The notes under the pieces were generated by a model. The model was not told where the DNA came from, did no database searches, and saw only the letters and a program-made list of their open reading frames with translations. Below, one piece after another: positions 10,148 to 21,253 of a stretch of 64,000 nucleotides of DNA (position 1 is the first letter of the stretch; every line of letters begins with the position of its first letter). The DNA is from Allodiplogaster sudhausi (taxonomy: Eukaryota > Nematoda > Chromadorea > Rhabditida > Diplogasteridae), in contig CALZFC010000253.1 in assembly GCA_945643635.1 (NCBI GenBank), positions 45,001 through 109,000 of the forward strand, read 5' to 3'. The position numbers were made by a program, and so were the translations under genes.

Positions 10148-12433
10148 TCAAAGGTCCAGGAGAGTCGGCTGGAAGGGGGACGAGGCCGCGGGTTCCTCAT
10201 CTCCTTCTGCTGTCTGGACGCTCTCGGCCTCCCAGTCGATCAGATTCCCCTCGAAGGAAGCTGCCTCGAGGGCCTCTTGCTCATCGCCAGGTACAGCGGG
10301 CATCTTTAAATATTGGTACATAATAATTCTTTTATTATTACTTCCCTTCAATTATCTTTGCTTTTTTAATAGACGAATCCGCACAGCGTGAAGTGGAATG
10401 GCCCGACGAGATGACGAGAGATCGTGAAGGGGCGAGAGGGCGTGCAGAGGAGCCGGTGTAGGACGAGAGAGCACAGGAAGTGAAGAGACAGCAGAGACAG
10501 AGGGAGACGGAAGGGAGAGAGAGGCAGAACCGGAAGAGGGTGGAGTGGAGGCAGAGCCGTTTCTGAAACAATGAAAAGAAATTGGGCCATCAGGGATATC
10601 CACATTACCAAAAAATCATTATTTTCCTTATTTTTACAGAATATTGACCTATTCCGCTGGCCTCCTCTGCGCCTCTTCGTTCTCTGCTCGCTTCCTCCGA
10701 TGGGCGGACTCTGAGCTCGCGCGTTTGTGGGCGGAGCTTCGGAAGGGGGCGTTGCTTCGGCAGTGTACGCGAGGTCAGCGAGGCGGTTGAGGTTCTTGAT
10801 GCCCGGGTGGGCGTCTGTGACGCTCTTCGCCTGCACAAAGAATCCAGTATTTTTACTAAAGAACACAAGAATTAATATTTTTGTAATCTTTTTTTTTAAA
10901 TCTCGTTTTAACTAATTATACACGGACCCTCTCCCATCCGATGATCAGAGCGAGCTGTGTGAGGCGGCGCTGGGCCTCCTCGAGGGACGCGGAGGTGGGC
11001 GGAGCGGAGGGGGAGGAAAGGGAGGGAGCGGGAGGAGGAGACTCAGATGGGCCTGCAGCTGGCCGAGCAGAGAGACGGCGCGGGGGTGCCGAAGAAGGAG
11101 GCGGAGCGAGAGGAGAGACGCGCGGGGGCGTGGCCGAAGGAGGCGGAGCGAGAGGAGAGACACGTGGGGGAGAAGCCAGGGGCATCTGAAAAGGGAAGAA
11201 ATAAAGAATCATGGGTGGGAGATTAGATATTTAATGGAAAGAGACATATTTATTTATGTACATGTGGAGAAGAAAACGATTGGAATTTTGGCGGATATTA
11301 GATATACAAGGATACAGGGATAGGGAGATGGTCGAGAGATGAAGTGAGAGCGAGGAAGTTAGAGGGAAAAGAAATAGACGGAAGAAAGAGAGATAGAAAA
11401 ATAGGGGAGCGGAAGGAGAGCCAACCGTCTGGCGAGAACGGCACACGGTGAAATGACAAAGAAGAAAGAAAGAAAGCCACATCAATTACGATAAACAATT
11501 TGCATTCCTCATTTTTGAGAGAAAACTACACGTAACCCTGGAGAGCAATAAAAGTACACAATAAGTTTCCAGAATAAAATGACTGGAGACTTTCACTGCC
11601 TCATATTCAGTTCGAGATTTTGAAAAATGGGAAGTAGTACTATTCACAGTACTCCTTCCTTTACCGCACCTCTCCTTTAGGCCGGATACGGTAGAGGGTT
11701 CCGGCGCCAAGGCAGCCGCTCCAACGCTCATCGTTGACCAGGCTGAAATTGTTCCATTTTCTGATTACTATGCACTTTCATCTCTCTCCGTCTTTCTTCT
11801 CCTAGTCTCTTTCTCTCTTCTCTCTCGTATCTTTCCTCTTCGCTCTCTCTCTCTCTCTCTTCCCTCTCTTCTCTCTCTCCCCCGCTCTCGCTTTCTCTGA
11901 CTTTTCCACACTTCCGACCTGATACCGCGTCTTTCGTGGTTTTCCGTGCTGCGACATGGCCTAACGGCCTGTGACTGTCTGCTTGAGGGGATCATTTGAG
12001 GGGCACTGATTTGAGCCCTACAAAGCAGAGATTTCGTAATAGTGAGAGAATGAGAAGAAAAGAGTGATGCAGAGAGAAAGAGAGAAGGCTGAAAGTTCCC
12101 CGACGGTCTTGCGTAGTCTGGCAGAAAGGCGAACTCGTCCTGCTCCTCTTCTTCTCCATTCGAAATGTGCATCGCTGCCAGGCCACCTTTTGCGTAGTTC
12201 GGGATGTTGTAGCGACTGGAAAGAAGGAATCAATTTAACGCTTCGTAACCTTGTTGAGAATTTTTATTCCTTGTAAGGAGGGTGGCAAAAACAAGAACAT
12301 TCGGATCATTTCTGATTTTGCTGAAAGTTTGCAATTCTTGCAATATCTTGGCAATTTGCCAGCTTCCCTCCCACTGACTCGCGAAAGTCGGAGCGATTTC
12401 GTCGCCTTCGCGCAGTTGAAAAGCCACGGCCAT
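10148..12433 (-). CDS. Unidentified multi-exon gene with Pro-rich and acidic C-terminal regions
   Basis: Candidate start ATG 12433 (MAVAFQLREGDEIAPTFAS; exon to about 12308). Further exons: 12215-about 12103 (RYNIPNYAKGGLAAMHISNG, then FAFLPDYARPSGNFQ), about 11742-11672 (VNDERWSGCLGAGTLYRIRP), about 11187-10920 (Pro/Ser-rich, ending LEEAQRRLTQLALIIGWERV), about 10830-10640 (SVTDAHPGIKNLNRLADLAY and a basic tail) and about 10302-10148 (EGNLIDWEAE, final PTLLDL, TGA). An Ala/Ser/Pro-rich stretch at 10380-10560 may be another exon. Acidic LIDWE and LLDL motifs are reminiscent of adaptor-binding tails, but I do not recognise the family. It directly follows the NYN-domain gene on the same strand; whether it is the C-terminal part of that gene or a separate one is unresolved, since the phase at the junction fails. 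Confidence 0.45.
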
Positions 12434-12690
12434 TTTCTGGATTCGTCTCGGGTGGACGAGTGCGGCCAATCGAAAAGGGACAAGGGGTTACGGTAGGGAT
12501 TGGTGCGTTACGGTAACAATTTAAAAGGCACCGGATGGGCTGAGGGCGGAATGTCATTGGTGGGAGGAGGACGAGAAGGCTGCCAGGACTCGAGACGAGA
12601 GATCAGAGAAGACCAGAGTACTGGATTAGAGAGAGAGAATGTGTGAGAAAGATAGATAAAGAGAGAGTGACAGGGATAGGGTGAGAGGAA

Positions 12691-12695
12691 GAGAG

Positions 12696-12732
<37 letters not shown>
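12691..12732 (+). repeat. (GA)n microsatellite
   Basis: GA tract in the intron following exon 12743-12860 of the minus-strand NYN gene. Confidence 0.85.
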
Positions 12733-12742
12733 ATCCACCCAC

Positions 12743-14042
12743 AATTCTCCGTCAGGAGAGTCGAAAGCTTGCGCAGCCAAATTCGCTGGTCCTCGAGGCT
12801 CAGCTGAAGAGGCGCGCAACGCACAAAGTCAGGGTCGCTCGTGCGGCAGATGAGAGTCTCCTGCAACGATTGTTTGGGGTACTGTAGGGACCGCGGGCCA
12901 CGCAGAAACTGACAGCTAGAGAGACGCCGATGCGACCGAGTGGCCCATCAAGAGGCAGGATGAGGTCGTCGCCCGTGAAGGAGGGCATGAGGAGTCTGAG
13001 GCAAGGAGAGGGAAGAGCTAGAAATGGATGACTGGAGAAGTTGACGAGCGGAAGAAAACCTCTTCTCGACGACTGCCGCCAGCTCCGGCTGCTCTTCTAC
13101 AATTGAATGCATCTGCGAGCGAGCGACGATGCATCCTAAATACTCATTTTAGTGCTACCGTAATCCGGTATGTTTCCTCCATCTCTTTCTAACAACTCTC
13201 ATTGTCAGTCTCTCCCTGTCTCTCTCTCTCTCAACTTAAACCTCCACCGGCGTGTGCAGCAGAGGCTGCGAATCGATTCACTTCTTCGTATTTCTCGCTA
13301 CCGTATCCTAAAGTGTGTTAAGAGAATACCAAAAATACGATGGATATGAATTCGGATTCATCACCTGGCGTGAACTCGACGAGATTCATTCGGTGGAGAG
13401 CCATGAGCTCTTCGTGGTTCGTTGACTTGTCCTTGAACATTCGGAAGCAGTGGGGAAGGAGGGCGAGCACCTGCAAAGGGAGAGAACGAGAGAGAAAGAG
13501 AGAGAGAGAGAATGAGAGCGAGAGAATGAAAGATGGAGAACGATAGCGTGAGAGAGAAAGAGAAAGACTAAGAGTGAGATAGAGAGAAAAATAGAACGAG
13601 AGAAAAAGGGAGATCCAACCTGATGGCCCGCAGCGATGAAATGGAATAGCGCGATGGTGACTCCTCGGACGCTGAGAATTCGATCAAGAGCACAGGGGGC
13701 GTGTCTGAAGACAAACAGTTCCAAGAAAGTACTGATTTATTATTATTATTTAAGTCACTCATAATAATACAAAATAAAAGCTGAAAGATTAAAAATAAAG
13801 CTGACGCGTATCCGAGCTCGACGGCATTCAAGTAGATTGGCCGACGGAGCTCGTCCGGATCACGATCTCGAATCTAAAGTAGAAGGATGACGTCATGGAC
13901 AAGTAGCTCCGCCCTCTTCGCCGCTAGACTCCCGTTCACTCCTCACCTTTGCGGTCGTCTCATTGATGACGGCCGAGAGGCGGAGAGATGCGCTGATCTG
14001 TCTGGTAGAAGAGGTCGATGACATCGCCCCTCTTGGCGACAT
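12743..14042 (-). CDS. ZC3H12/Regnase-type NYN-domain protein, probably catalytically inactive
   Basis: Exons in phase: 13873-13806, 13704-13620, 13470-13365, 13307-13242, 13135-13060, 12995-12914, 12860-12743; a first exon lies at about 14042-13950. The assembled protein follows the NYN/PIN ribonuclease fold of ZC3H12 (MCPIP/Regnase) proteins block by block: RRPIYLNAVELGYA, SVRGVTIALFHFIAAGHQ, VLALLPHCFR, LHRMNLVEFTP, YEEVNRFAASAAHAGG, CIVARSQMHSIVEEQPEL and LLMPSFTGDDLILPLDGPLGR. In active family members the matching positions carry Asp (IDGSN, YDD, SND); here they are N, EE and no acid. No CCCH finger was found downstream of the domain. The first exon shows a frame ambiguity (two frames both look coding), so the start is unsure. 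Function is probably RNA binding or regulatory rather than cleavage (inference). Confidence 0.68.
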
Positions 14043-14984
14043 CTGCCAATTCAAGACACCATTTCATAAATTATCAGGAATATATTATTTATTTAGTAAC
14101 TGGAAATTATAAACGCGCGCGATAAAATGATGCAGCAGATTCTAAAAAAAGAACAAGAGAAACAATGGAACCGACCATGCAATACTTGCAATGTTGAGCG
14201 AAATGAGCAAAGTCGCAAGTGCAGCTTTGCAAATGCCGCGTGACGTGATGATGAGAAATGAGAGAGAAATGGATTTCATCATTCCACGTTCATTTAAATT
14301 AATTATTAAGATTTCTGGAAAGTTCTCCACAACCGAGCGAAATCTTCTGCATTGATTACATATCAGCAAAATTAGCTATATAGAGTGAAAACAATGTTGG
14401 GAAAATATAATAACTCTTGCAGTTGCAGAACATCGAATGAAAAGGCATCATGCACATGTGAGAGGGTATATGTATATGCAAATACACCGAAAAAGATCTT
14501 TTAAATTACATATTAAAAAAAACGTCTAATTTTTCTAATATGCGTGTTTTAAATTAGACATTTTCGTAAGAGATGGTGTAATAATTTTTTTCGTTCGGCT
14601 CTCCCACTCTTTCTCTTTGTCTTTCTACCTCTCCCCTCCTCTCTCTGTCTCTGTCTCTGAATCTGTCGCTCTCTCTCTGTGTTTCTCTCCCTAACTGCCT
14701 TTCTTTCTCTACTTCTTGTACAACGGCGCCCACAATATTCCTATCGTGCCATTTTGTGTTTTCGGGAATTCATTTCGTTATTTCCGCCGTTCTTATTTGC
14801 GATTTCATTTTCAATGAACAACAATAATTTTTTTGTTGCATGTTTGGCTCTCAATATGTATACTACTGATATCATCAATTCAGCAATGCTTGTCTGTGTA
14901 AAACCCGCTTGTAATCACTGTTTTTAGTAGTAATATTTACGTTTTTTTCAAATAATGTACAGCCATGGTTATCTCACTCTACAT
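14043..14984. other. Intergenic region
   Basis: AT-rich with no convincing exon; a short imperfect inverted repeat lies near 14525-14565. Confidence 0.5.
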
Positions 14985-15091
14985 CGCAGCACTATTTCTT
15001 TCAGTATTCTCGTCGAAGATTCTCGAATGTCGAAACTCTGTTTTTCCTCACAATTGCAGCTTTTGACCTTGTCTGCGAAGATCGACAATGT

Positions 15092-15230
15092 TCACTCTCA
15101 CTTTCTCTCGCTCTTTCTCTGTCACTCTCACTTTCTCTCGCTCTCTCTCTGTCTCTCTCACTTTCTCTAGCTCTTTCTCTGTCTCTCTCACTATCCCTAG
15201 CTCTTTCTCTGTCTCTCTCACTCTTTTAAT
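15092..15230 (+). repeat. Pyrimidine-rich tandem repeat, about 30-bp unit
   Basis: Four to five copies of a unit resembling ctctcactttctctcgctct, in the 5' flank of collagen copy 2. The matching flank of copy 1 (4930-4980) holds only a shorter version. Confidence 0.75.
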
Positions 15231-15592
15231 GTCTCTTTACTTTTCCTAAGCGCCTAGGGGCTAGTTTGAGCGTTCTTCTCATGAATAAAAGGTATTTCTC
15301 TCATTTTCCCTCGTTCATTCTTTCTCTCTCATTCCTCTGCCACGTTTCTCTGCCCAGCTTCGAACACTTTCCCCTTCATGGCACACTCCCTCCATTTTGC
15401 CTCACCCTTGCCTTGACCGTCACAATGTTCTGTTCAAGCTGGTTCGCTCTCTCCTCTTTACGCTGTCTATGGCCGTTTTCTCTCTCTCACCGAATGATCT
15501 GGCAACTCTTTACACCTAGCAGAGGGAGAGAGAGACGGAGAGACGTTCAGCTTTTACAAGTGTCCATAATGTTCCCTCTTACTATATAAGCG

Positions 15593-15600
15593 CATTCTGG
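15593..15600 (+). promoter_or_regulatory. TATA box of collagen copy 2
   Basis: TATATAAG in the same context as 5326-5333 of copy 1. Confidence 0.6.
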
Positions 15601-15612
15601 TACAGCCCATTC

Positions 15613-16592
15613 ATGGTGCCTTGTGCCTTCCTCCGCTCAGACCAGCGATGGATCAAAGCGTACCGCTTCGTCGCGTACTCGGCGGTGGCCTTCTCCGTGG
15701 TCGCCGTCCTCTCGGTGTGCGTGACCCTCCCGATGGTCTACAACTACGTCCAACACGTCAAGCGCACCATGAACAACGAAATCGCCTTCTGCAAGGTTCG
15801 CGAGACATTTCCATCAATTTTAATATTTAGAAATATGAAATGTTAAATCATTATTTTTGAAGGGATCATTTGGTCCGAGGTCAACCACCTGAAGGACCTG
15901 CCGAACGGCAACCGAACGGCCCGTCAGTCTGGCTACGGAGATGCCCCCGTCTTCGGAGGCCCTGTTTCATCTGGGGGCTGTGATGCTTGCTGCCTGCCCG
16001 GCCCCCCTGGCCCGCCTGGTACTCCTGGCAAGCCTGAACGTCCAGGAAAGCCCGGCGCTCCAGGACTTCCTGGAAATCCTGGTCGCCCGCCCCAGCAGCC
16101 TTGTGAGCCGATCACTCCTCCTCCTTGCAAGCCTTGCCCTCAGGGACCACCCGGCGCACCTGGACCTCCCGGTCCTCCCGGAGATGCTGGAGCTCCCGGA
16201 CAGCCAGGAATGCCTGGCAAAGATGCGCTCCCAGGCCTGCCCGGACCCAAAGGACCGCCTGGCCCGCCCGGAAACCCTGGTGCTCCTGGAGCTCCCGGAG
16301 AACCGGGCACCCCCGCTCAGAGTGAGCCAATCATCCCTGGAGAGCCTGGACCTCCTGGTCCTCCCGGACCTCAGGGACCTCCCGGCCAGCCCGGCCAACC
16401 CGGACAGGATGGAGCACCCGGCCAGCCTGGACCCAAGGGACCTCCCGGTCCCGAGGCCAGCCTGGTGCCGACGGCAACCCCGGTGCCCCTGGTCCGGCTG
16501 GACCTCCCGGCAGCGCCGGCGAGCGCGGAATCTGCCCGAAGTACTGCGCCCTCGACGGCGGAGTCTTCTTCGAGGATGGCACTCGCCGCTGA
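15613..16592 (+). pseudogene. Nematode cuticle collagen, copy 2, with frame-disrupting deletions
   Basis: Duplicate of the 5.4-kb collagen. The homologous ATG (15648) is followed by a 14-bp deletion that puts it out of frame; an upstream ATG at 15613 is in frame with IKAYRFVAYSAV, so exon 1 can be read as 15613-15795. Exon 2 has a 10-bp deletion right at its start (near 15867), so the homologous acceptor breaks the frame, but an AG ending just before GTCAACCACCTG would restore it. The Gly-X-Y region is open until about 16453, where one base is missing relative to the Gly-X-Y register; after it the expected C-terminal [15 protein letters not shown] reads in another frame, ending at the homologous TGA 16590-16592. 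As written the protein would lose its C-terminal cysteines. The single-base lesion could be an assembly error. Confidence 0.85.
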
Positions 16593-18289
16593 GAAGATTC
16601 TTTCTTTCGCCAACCAAATTGATGACTTCTTCTTTTTATGGAGAACTGTGTCTTCTGTTTCTCTCCGTATAAATCTGATTTTCATTCGGAAAAGTGACAT
16701 GGCAAACAAATTCTCAAAAGAATTCTTCATTGGATGACAAGGAACAGTGACGCCCAACTTCGAGGGGTCATGAATACGTCCTTGCACGCGCACTCCTTCT
16801 CAACTCTCCTAGCTTCCCATTTCAAATTCTCAATTCACGGTCTCCCTTGTCCTACCCTGTTCGTTGGGTATTACGGTAGCTGATAACGTTCCACCTGCTT
16901 CTGTGCTTCAGCTCGTTGTGGCCCCTTTTGGCGGAAGCTCCGCCTCTTCCTTGTCACTGGTTATTATTTTTGTCACTGGTTATTATTTTTTATAGCACAG
17001 AAAGCGTACATAAATTCACCAGCGTAAAAAATACAATACCAATTAATATTTTATTACTTTAAATATTTTAAGCGATAAATGCAGCAGTTCCGCTGCAAAA
17101 AAACTTTTCGATGGTGAGCATTGGTTTTCCGAGTTGGTTGTTAAGTGTATTTTGGTGTAAAGTTATTAGTGCAGTCTCGAATCCATATTAGTACTGCGTT
17201 TATCGGTTGATTTACTTTATGTTATAAAGTTGCATGTGTAGATCTCTTTATCTAGTGGCTTCGATGCCGACATACATTTTCTTGCCCACCACACAGAACA
17301 TTACGCATTCTTTGTCCTGTTTCTATGAATGCACATCTCATATTCATACATTTCCCCTTCACAAACGTTCCACATGAAACCTTTTCGTTGCATCTGCAGT
17401 TTCTTAAAAGAGCTCAGATTTCCTGGCTGACCTCAATGTTCCACTGCGGCATTCCCTTTCTTTTACAAGAAAGGGGAGATGAACAGAGTACAACGTGTAA
17501 GAGCCAGACTAGAAGAAAGCGGAAGCATTTACGAGAGAGTGTGAGAGAGTGCTTGTTAGCGAGAGCAGCAGAGAAAGCGAAAGAGAATGCGAAACTAGTA
17601 TGTACTTGTAACAAATACTTGTATCTATTAATGCAAGCGGCGAAATAAGAGAACTTCAAGGCACAAATCGACTGCAAGAATGAACAAGGATAAGCCTTGT
17701 CATGTTCTCCGATTCTCTCGGGTTACCATCAAAGCATAAGCATTCTCTTGTCGTTCTCCCTCCGCTAGAAGAAGAGAAATGAATACGTGAAAGTAGTTCA
17801 GTGTGCCAATGCAGAAAGGTTGTAGAGCTACATAAGATAAGGCTAAAGGGAAGAGAAACAACTACATATGTAACTACATATATAAACATTTGTGGTGTAT
17901 TTTAGACTAATTAATGTTTAAAAACTTTTATCTCCTTTAGCTGATTCATCAACTGAAAACATATGCTTTAATCATAATTTCTTTCTTGCCTACATTCATA
18001 TCACAATATTTCTGAAGTATAAAAGAACGAAAAACCAAATCATTTGAAAAAGGCTGTTATCTCCAAAGTGCTTCTGTTCATTCTCTTTGGTTGTGCATTG
18101 GATTCTTCTCGAGTGCTCTTCAGCTTTTGTTTGCTCTCGATTCTCCCGCTGGCTATGGTGTTCGATTTTGGTGACCGCAGCTCCATTAATATATATTGTT
18201 TATCTGGCTTGCATATTAAGAGTAATAGGGCAACGTATGAATGAGAGAGGTATAAATAACTCAATCAGATAAATAAGAGGCACACAACG
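16593..18289. other. Intergenic region
   Basis: No convincing exon. Holds the 3' flank of collagen copy 2, a short direct repeat of gtcactggttattattttt near 16955-16995, and AT-rich sequence up to the LINE. Confidence 0.5.
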
Positions 18290-18376
18290 GGGTGGCCAAT
18301 TCGTGCTTAAGGCACATTAGAGAAAACAGAGACAGAAAACATAAATGAAAGCAAAAAATGTAAAAATAAAGTAGAA

Positions 18377-21253
18377 CTATAGATTTAGAGATAATACACA
18401 TCTCCTAATGTGGGCACGGGCGCTGGGCAGGGCAAGGGAAAATAAATCATCGGGAAGCTGATTCCATTTGTCAACTATTCGGTTCGAGAAAAAGTTCATA
18501 TAAGTACTACTACGGAAGTTAAATTTACACAATTTAAAGCGATGCCCACGTGTGATATTTGAGCGAGGAAAACAAAAGATTTGATCGGCCTTAATACCAT
18601 AAATTCCCTTAAAAATCTTAAGGGCGACAAGAAGATCATTGATCTGCCGGCGAACTGATAATGGTTCTAGTTGCACGTAATCGAGGCGTTCAGAATAAGA
18701 GAGAGATAGTCCGCATCTAGCAAATGCAAGTCTAGTAAAGCGCCTTTGAACATTCTCGATCTGCTTAATAAGATATAAATGGTGGGGGGACCATACTTCC
18801 ATGCAGAACTCGAGCAGGGGTCGAACATAGATTACATACAGACGAGTTAGAAATTTGATATTACGTGACCGAAAATTTCGCAAAATATGAAATGATACTC
18901 GTGTAGCCTTTTTACAAATGGAGTCAATATGACTATCAAATGAGAGGTCACTACATATATGAACTCCCAGATCACGATAATAATGAGTGGTTGGAACCGG
19001 GAAGGAGTGGAGAGAAGGCTGGAATGGGGGATGGGCTGGGCCGACAGGCATGAACATGGTCTTCTTCAGATTGATCCGAAGTCCCCAGCGCGTTGACCAG
19101 TCGGCCACGCAGTCGAGAGCGCGCTGAAGGAGAACCGTGTCTGCAATTGTAAATACTTTGGCATCGTCAGCATAGAGTGAACAGAAAGAACCTATTGGGA
19201 GACACTCAGGAAGGTCATTAACATATAGTAGAAACATTAGGGGTCCGCAAACACTTCCCTGTGGAACACCGGAGGAGACAAGGAATTCATTTGATAACTC
19301 TCCATCAACAATAACGCGCTGAGATCTGCCAATAAGAAATGAGGTCAGCCATCGAAGAAGAGAGCCAGAAATGCCATATGAAGAGAGCTTGACAATAAGA
19401 TGGTTCAATGGAATGCTATCAAAGGCTTTGGAGTAATCAATAAAGACAGCAGATACATAAGAAGAAGAGTCTACAGCAGAGTGCCAAGTGGATAGGGAGG
19501 ATAGGAGAGCGGAGGCGCAAGACTTTCTACTGCGAAAACCGTGCTGAGAAGGGGAAAGAAGACTATGTTCATCGAGGTAGGAAAACAGTTGTTTACAAAC
19601 AATGCGTTCGAAAGTTTTAGAAATTCCAGAAGTAAGAGAGATAGGTCTATAATTCTTTGGGTCACTGGCATCACCTTGACGTTTGTACATAGGTTTGACA
19701 AACGCAGATTTCCAAAGGGAGGGGCATTTGCCATGAAGAAGGAATCGGTTGAACAGAATAGTAAGGGGAACAGAGATAGCAATAGAAGTGCCTTTGAGGA
19801 AGGCGTAGGGGATTCCATCAGGAGTGCAGGAATTACGTGAAGGCAATTTACGAAGCATATGATAGATATTCTGGGAGGAGAAATCGATATAATCTATTCG
19901 GGCTGAGGTTCTGGGAGGGAGAGTGGGCTGATGGGAAGGAGGAGGAGAGGGAGAGAAAGATGATTCGAAGACTCTTGAGAAGCATTCGGCCTTATCACGA
20001 CTAGCGATGAGAGTACGATCTGAGGAGACGTCTTTAATTACACCGAGTGTTGGCTTACTTTTGAGTCGGCCGTTAACAAAGTTGAAAAAGGTGCGGTTAG
20101 ATCCAGAAATTGCGCGCTTCTCTTGGTTACGTTGAAAAGATCGTATAGAACGCCTAAGCTTGGCGGAGGAGCGGAAAAAAGGCTGGAGTCCATGGGTATG
20201 GGATGTTTTAAAAAGCTTCCGGCACTTACGCAGAATTCTGAGGACTTTGGGAGGATATCTAATGTTTAAGGGCCTTATCTTAACCATGGGAACAGTGATA
20301 TTGATAATTCCATGAATTATTGTAATAAAGTGGTTGTAAAGTAGGTCTGGTTCAGTTTGATTGTTGAAAACAACATTCCAATCATAAGAAGAGATCATAT
20401 AAGACGCCAATTCAAAATTTGCCTTTCTATAATTTGGGATAACAAGATCAGAGAGAGGAGGATAAGGAAAACAAATATCGAATTTAACAAGGCAATGATC
20501 GAAAGAGGGGAGGGGTGGCATGGTTTTACAATTGGATACAGAACATGGATTACTAGAGAGTACAAGATCAAGGATGTGATCATTACGAGTAGGAGTAACA
20601 ACATGCTGCCTAAGGTTGGCGTTGACTGAAAAAGATAGGAGCTGAGAGGATGGATGATTCTGGGAAAGCGGGGTACTTAGGGAGGAAGAAGACCAATCAA
20701 CATCATGGCAGTTGAAATCCCCACAGAGGACAAAATGCTTGTCAGAATCGGCAAAGATGGAATAAATATGCTCTAGACAGTCTGCGAAATTTTGATTTGA
20801 ACAGGAAGGGCTGCGGTATACTGCTACTATGGTGGCAGAGTTCGAAGAGCGATCAGTGGTGGTAACGGAGATGGCAAGGAGTTGACAAAAGGGAGAAAAG
20901 GAGCGAGATGAGAGGACAAAAGCAGGCAGATGGGAGGACACCAAGATAGCAACGCCCCCACCAGGGCTTGGCGAGTCACGGTCAGAGCGAAAAACCTGAT
21001 ATTTGCCATTTAGAGATAGAGAAGAATCTTGCAAACGATAAGGGGAGGCCCAGGTTTCAGAAATAGCAAGCAGATCAATGGTATGAGTTGAGAGTAAAAA
21101 GTTCAAAATATCAAGTTTAGATACCAGAGATCTAAAGTTTGCGTGATAGCAGCAAATGAGAGACTTTTTATGAGAAATGCACGGATCACTACATAAAGCA
21201 GAATTAGAATTTGTGGCAGGATTTTTGGATGCAGGATCCCGGATGGTAGTATC
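18377..21253 (-). CDS. LINE ORF2: endonuclease and reverse transcriptase, no ATG near its start
   Basis: Open from the codon after the ORF1 stop (21253) to TAG 18377-18379, 958 codons. The apurinic-type endonuclease begins with HANFRSLVSKLDIL (the conserved N..RSL..K motif of CR1-group endonucleases), then ISETW, GDFNCHDVDW and a SFDHCLV motif. The reverse transcriptase follows with FIDYSKAFDSI (motif A), SSGVPQGSVCGP (motif B) and YADDAK (catalytic YADD). The codon at 21106, where the endonuclease is already under way, is TTG; I see no in-frame ATG before the endonuclease core, the next methionine falling some 240 residues in. Translation therefore needs readthrough of the ORF1 TGA, reinitiation, or a non-ATG start. 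Confidence 0.88.
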   Translation of the reverse strand, partial: DTTIRDPASKNPATNSNSALCSDPCISHKKSLICCYHANFRSLVSKLDILNFLLSTHTIDLLAISETWASPYRLQDSSLSLNGKYQVFRSDRDSPSPGGGVAILVSSHLPAFVLSSRSFSPFCQLLAISVTTTDRSSNSATIVAVYRSPSCSNQNFADCLEHIYSIFADSDKHFVLCGDFNCHDVDWSSSSLSTPLSQNHPSSQLLSFSVNANLRQHVVTPTRNDHILDLVLSSNPCSVSNCKTMPPLPSFDHCLVKFDICFPYPPLSDLVIPNYRKANFELASYMISSYDWNVVFNNQTEPDLLYNHFITIIHGIINITVPMVKIRPLNIRYPPKVLRILRKCRKLFKTSHTHGLQPFFRSSAKLRRSIRSFQRNQEKRAISGSNRTFFNFVNGRLKSKPTLGVIKDVSSDRTLIASRDKAECFSRVFESSFSPSPPPSHQPTLPPRTSARIDYIDFSSQNIYHMLRKLPSRNSCTPDGIPYAFLKGTSIAISVPLTILFNRFLLHGKCPSLWKSAFVKPMYKRQGDASDPKNYRPISLTSGISKTFERIVCKQLFSYLDEHSLLSPSQHGFRSRKSCASALLSSLSTWHSAVDSSSYVSAVFIDYSKAFDSIPLNHLIVKLSSYGISGSLLRWLTSFLIGRSQRVIVDGELSNEFLVSSGVPQGSVCGPLMFLLYVNDLPECLPIGSFCSLYADDAKVFTIADTVLLQRALDCVADWSTRWGLRINLKKTMFMPVGPAHPPFQPSLHSFPVPTTHYYRDLGVHICSDLSFDSHIDSICKKATRVSFHILRNFRSRNIKFLTRLYVIYVRPLLEFCMEVWSPHHLYLIKQIENVQRRFTRLAFARCGLSLSYSERLDYVQLEPLSVRRQINDLLVALKIFKGIYGIKADQIFCFPRSNITRGHRFKLCKFNFRSSTYMNFFSNRIVDKWNQLPDDLFSLALPSARAHIRRCVLSLNL

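Noticed and set aside
20357..20629. Plus-strand ORFs inside the LINE
   Set aside because: Antisense shadows of the intact ORF2 on the minus strand.
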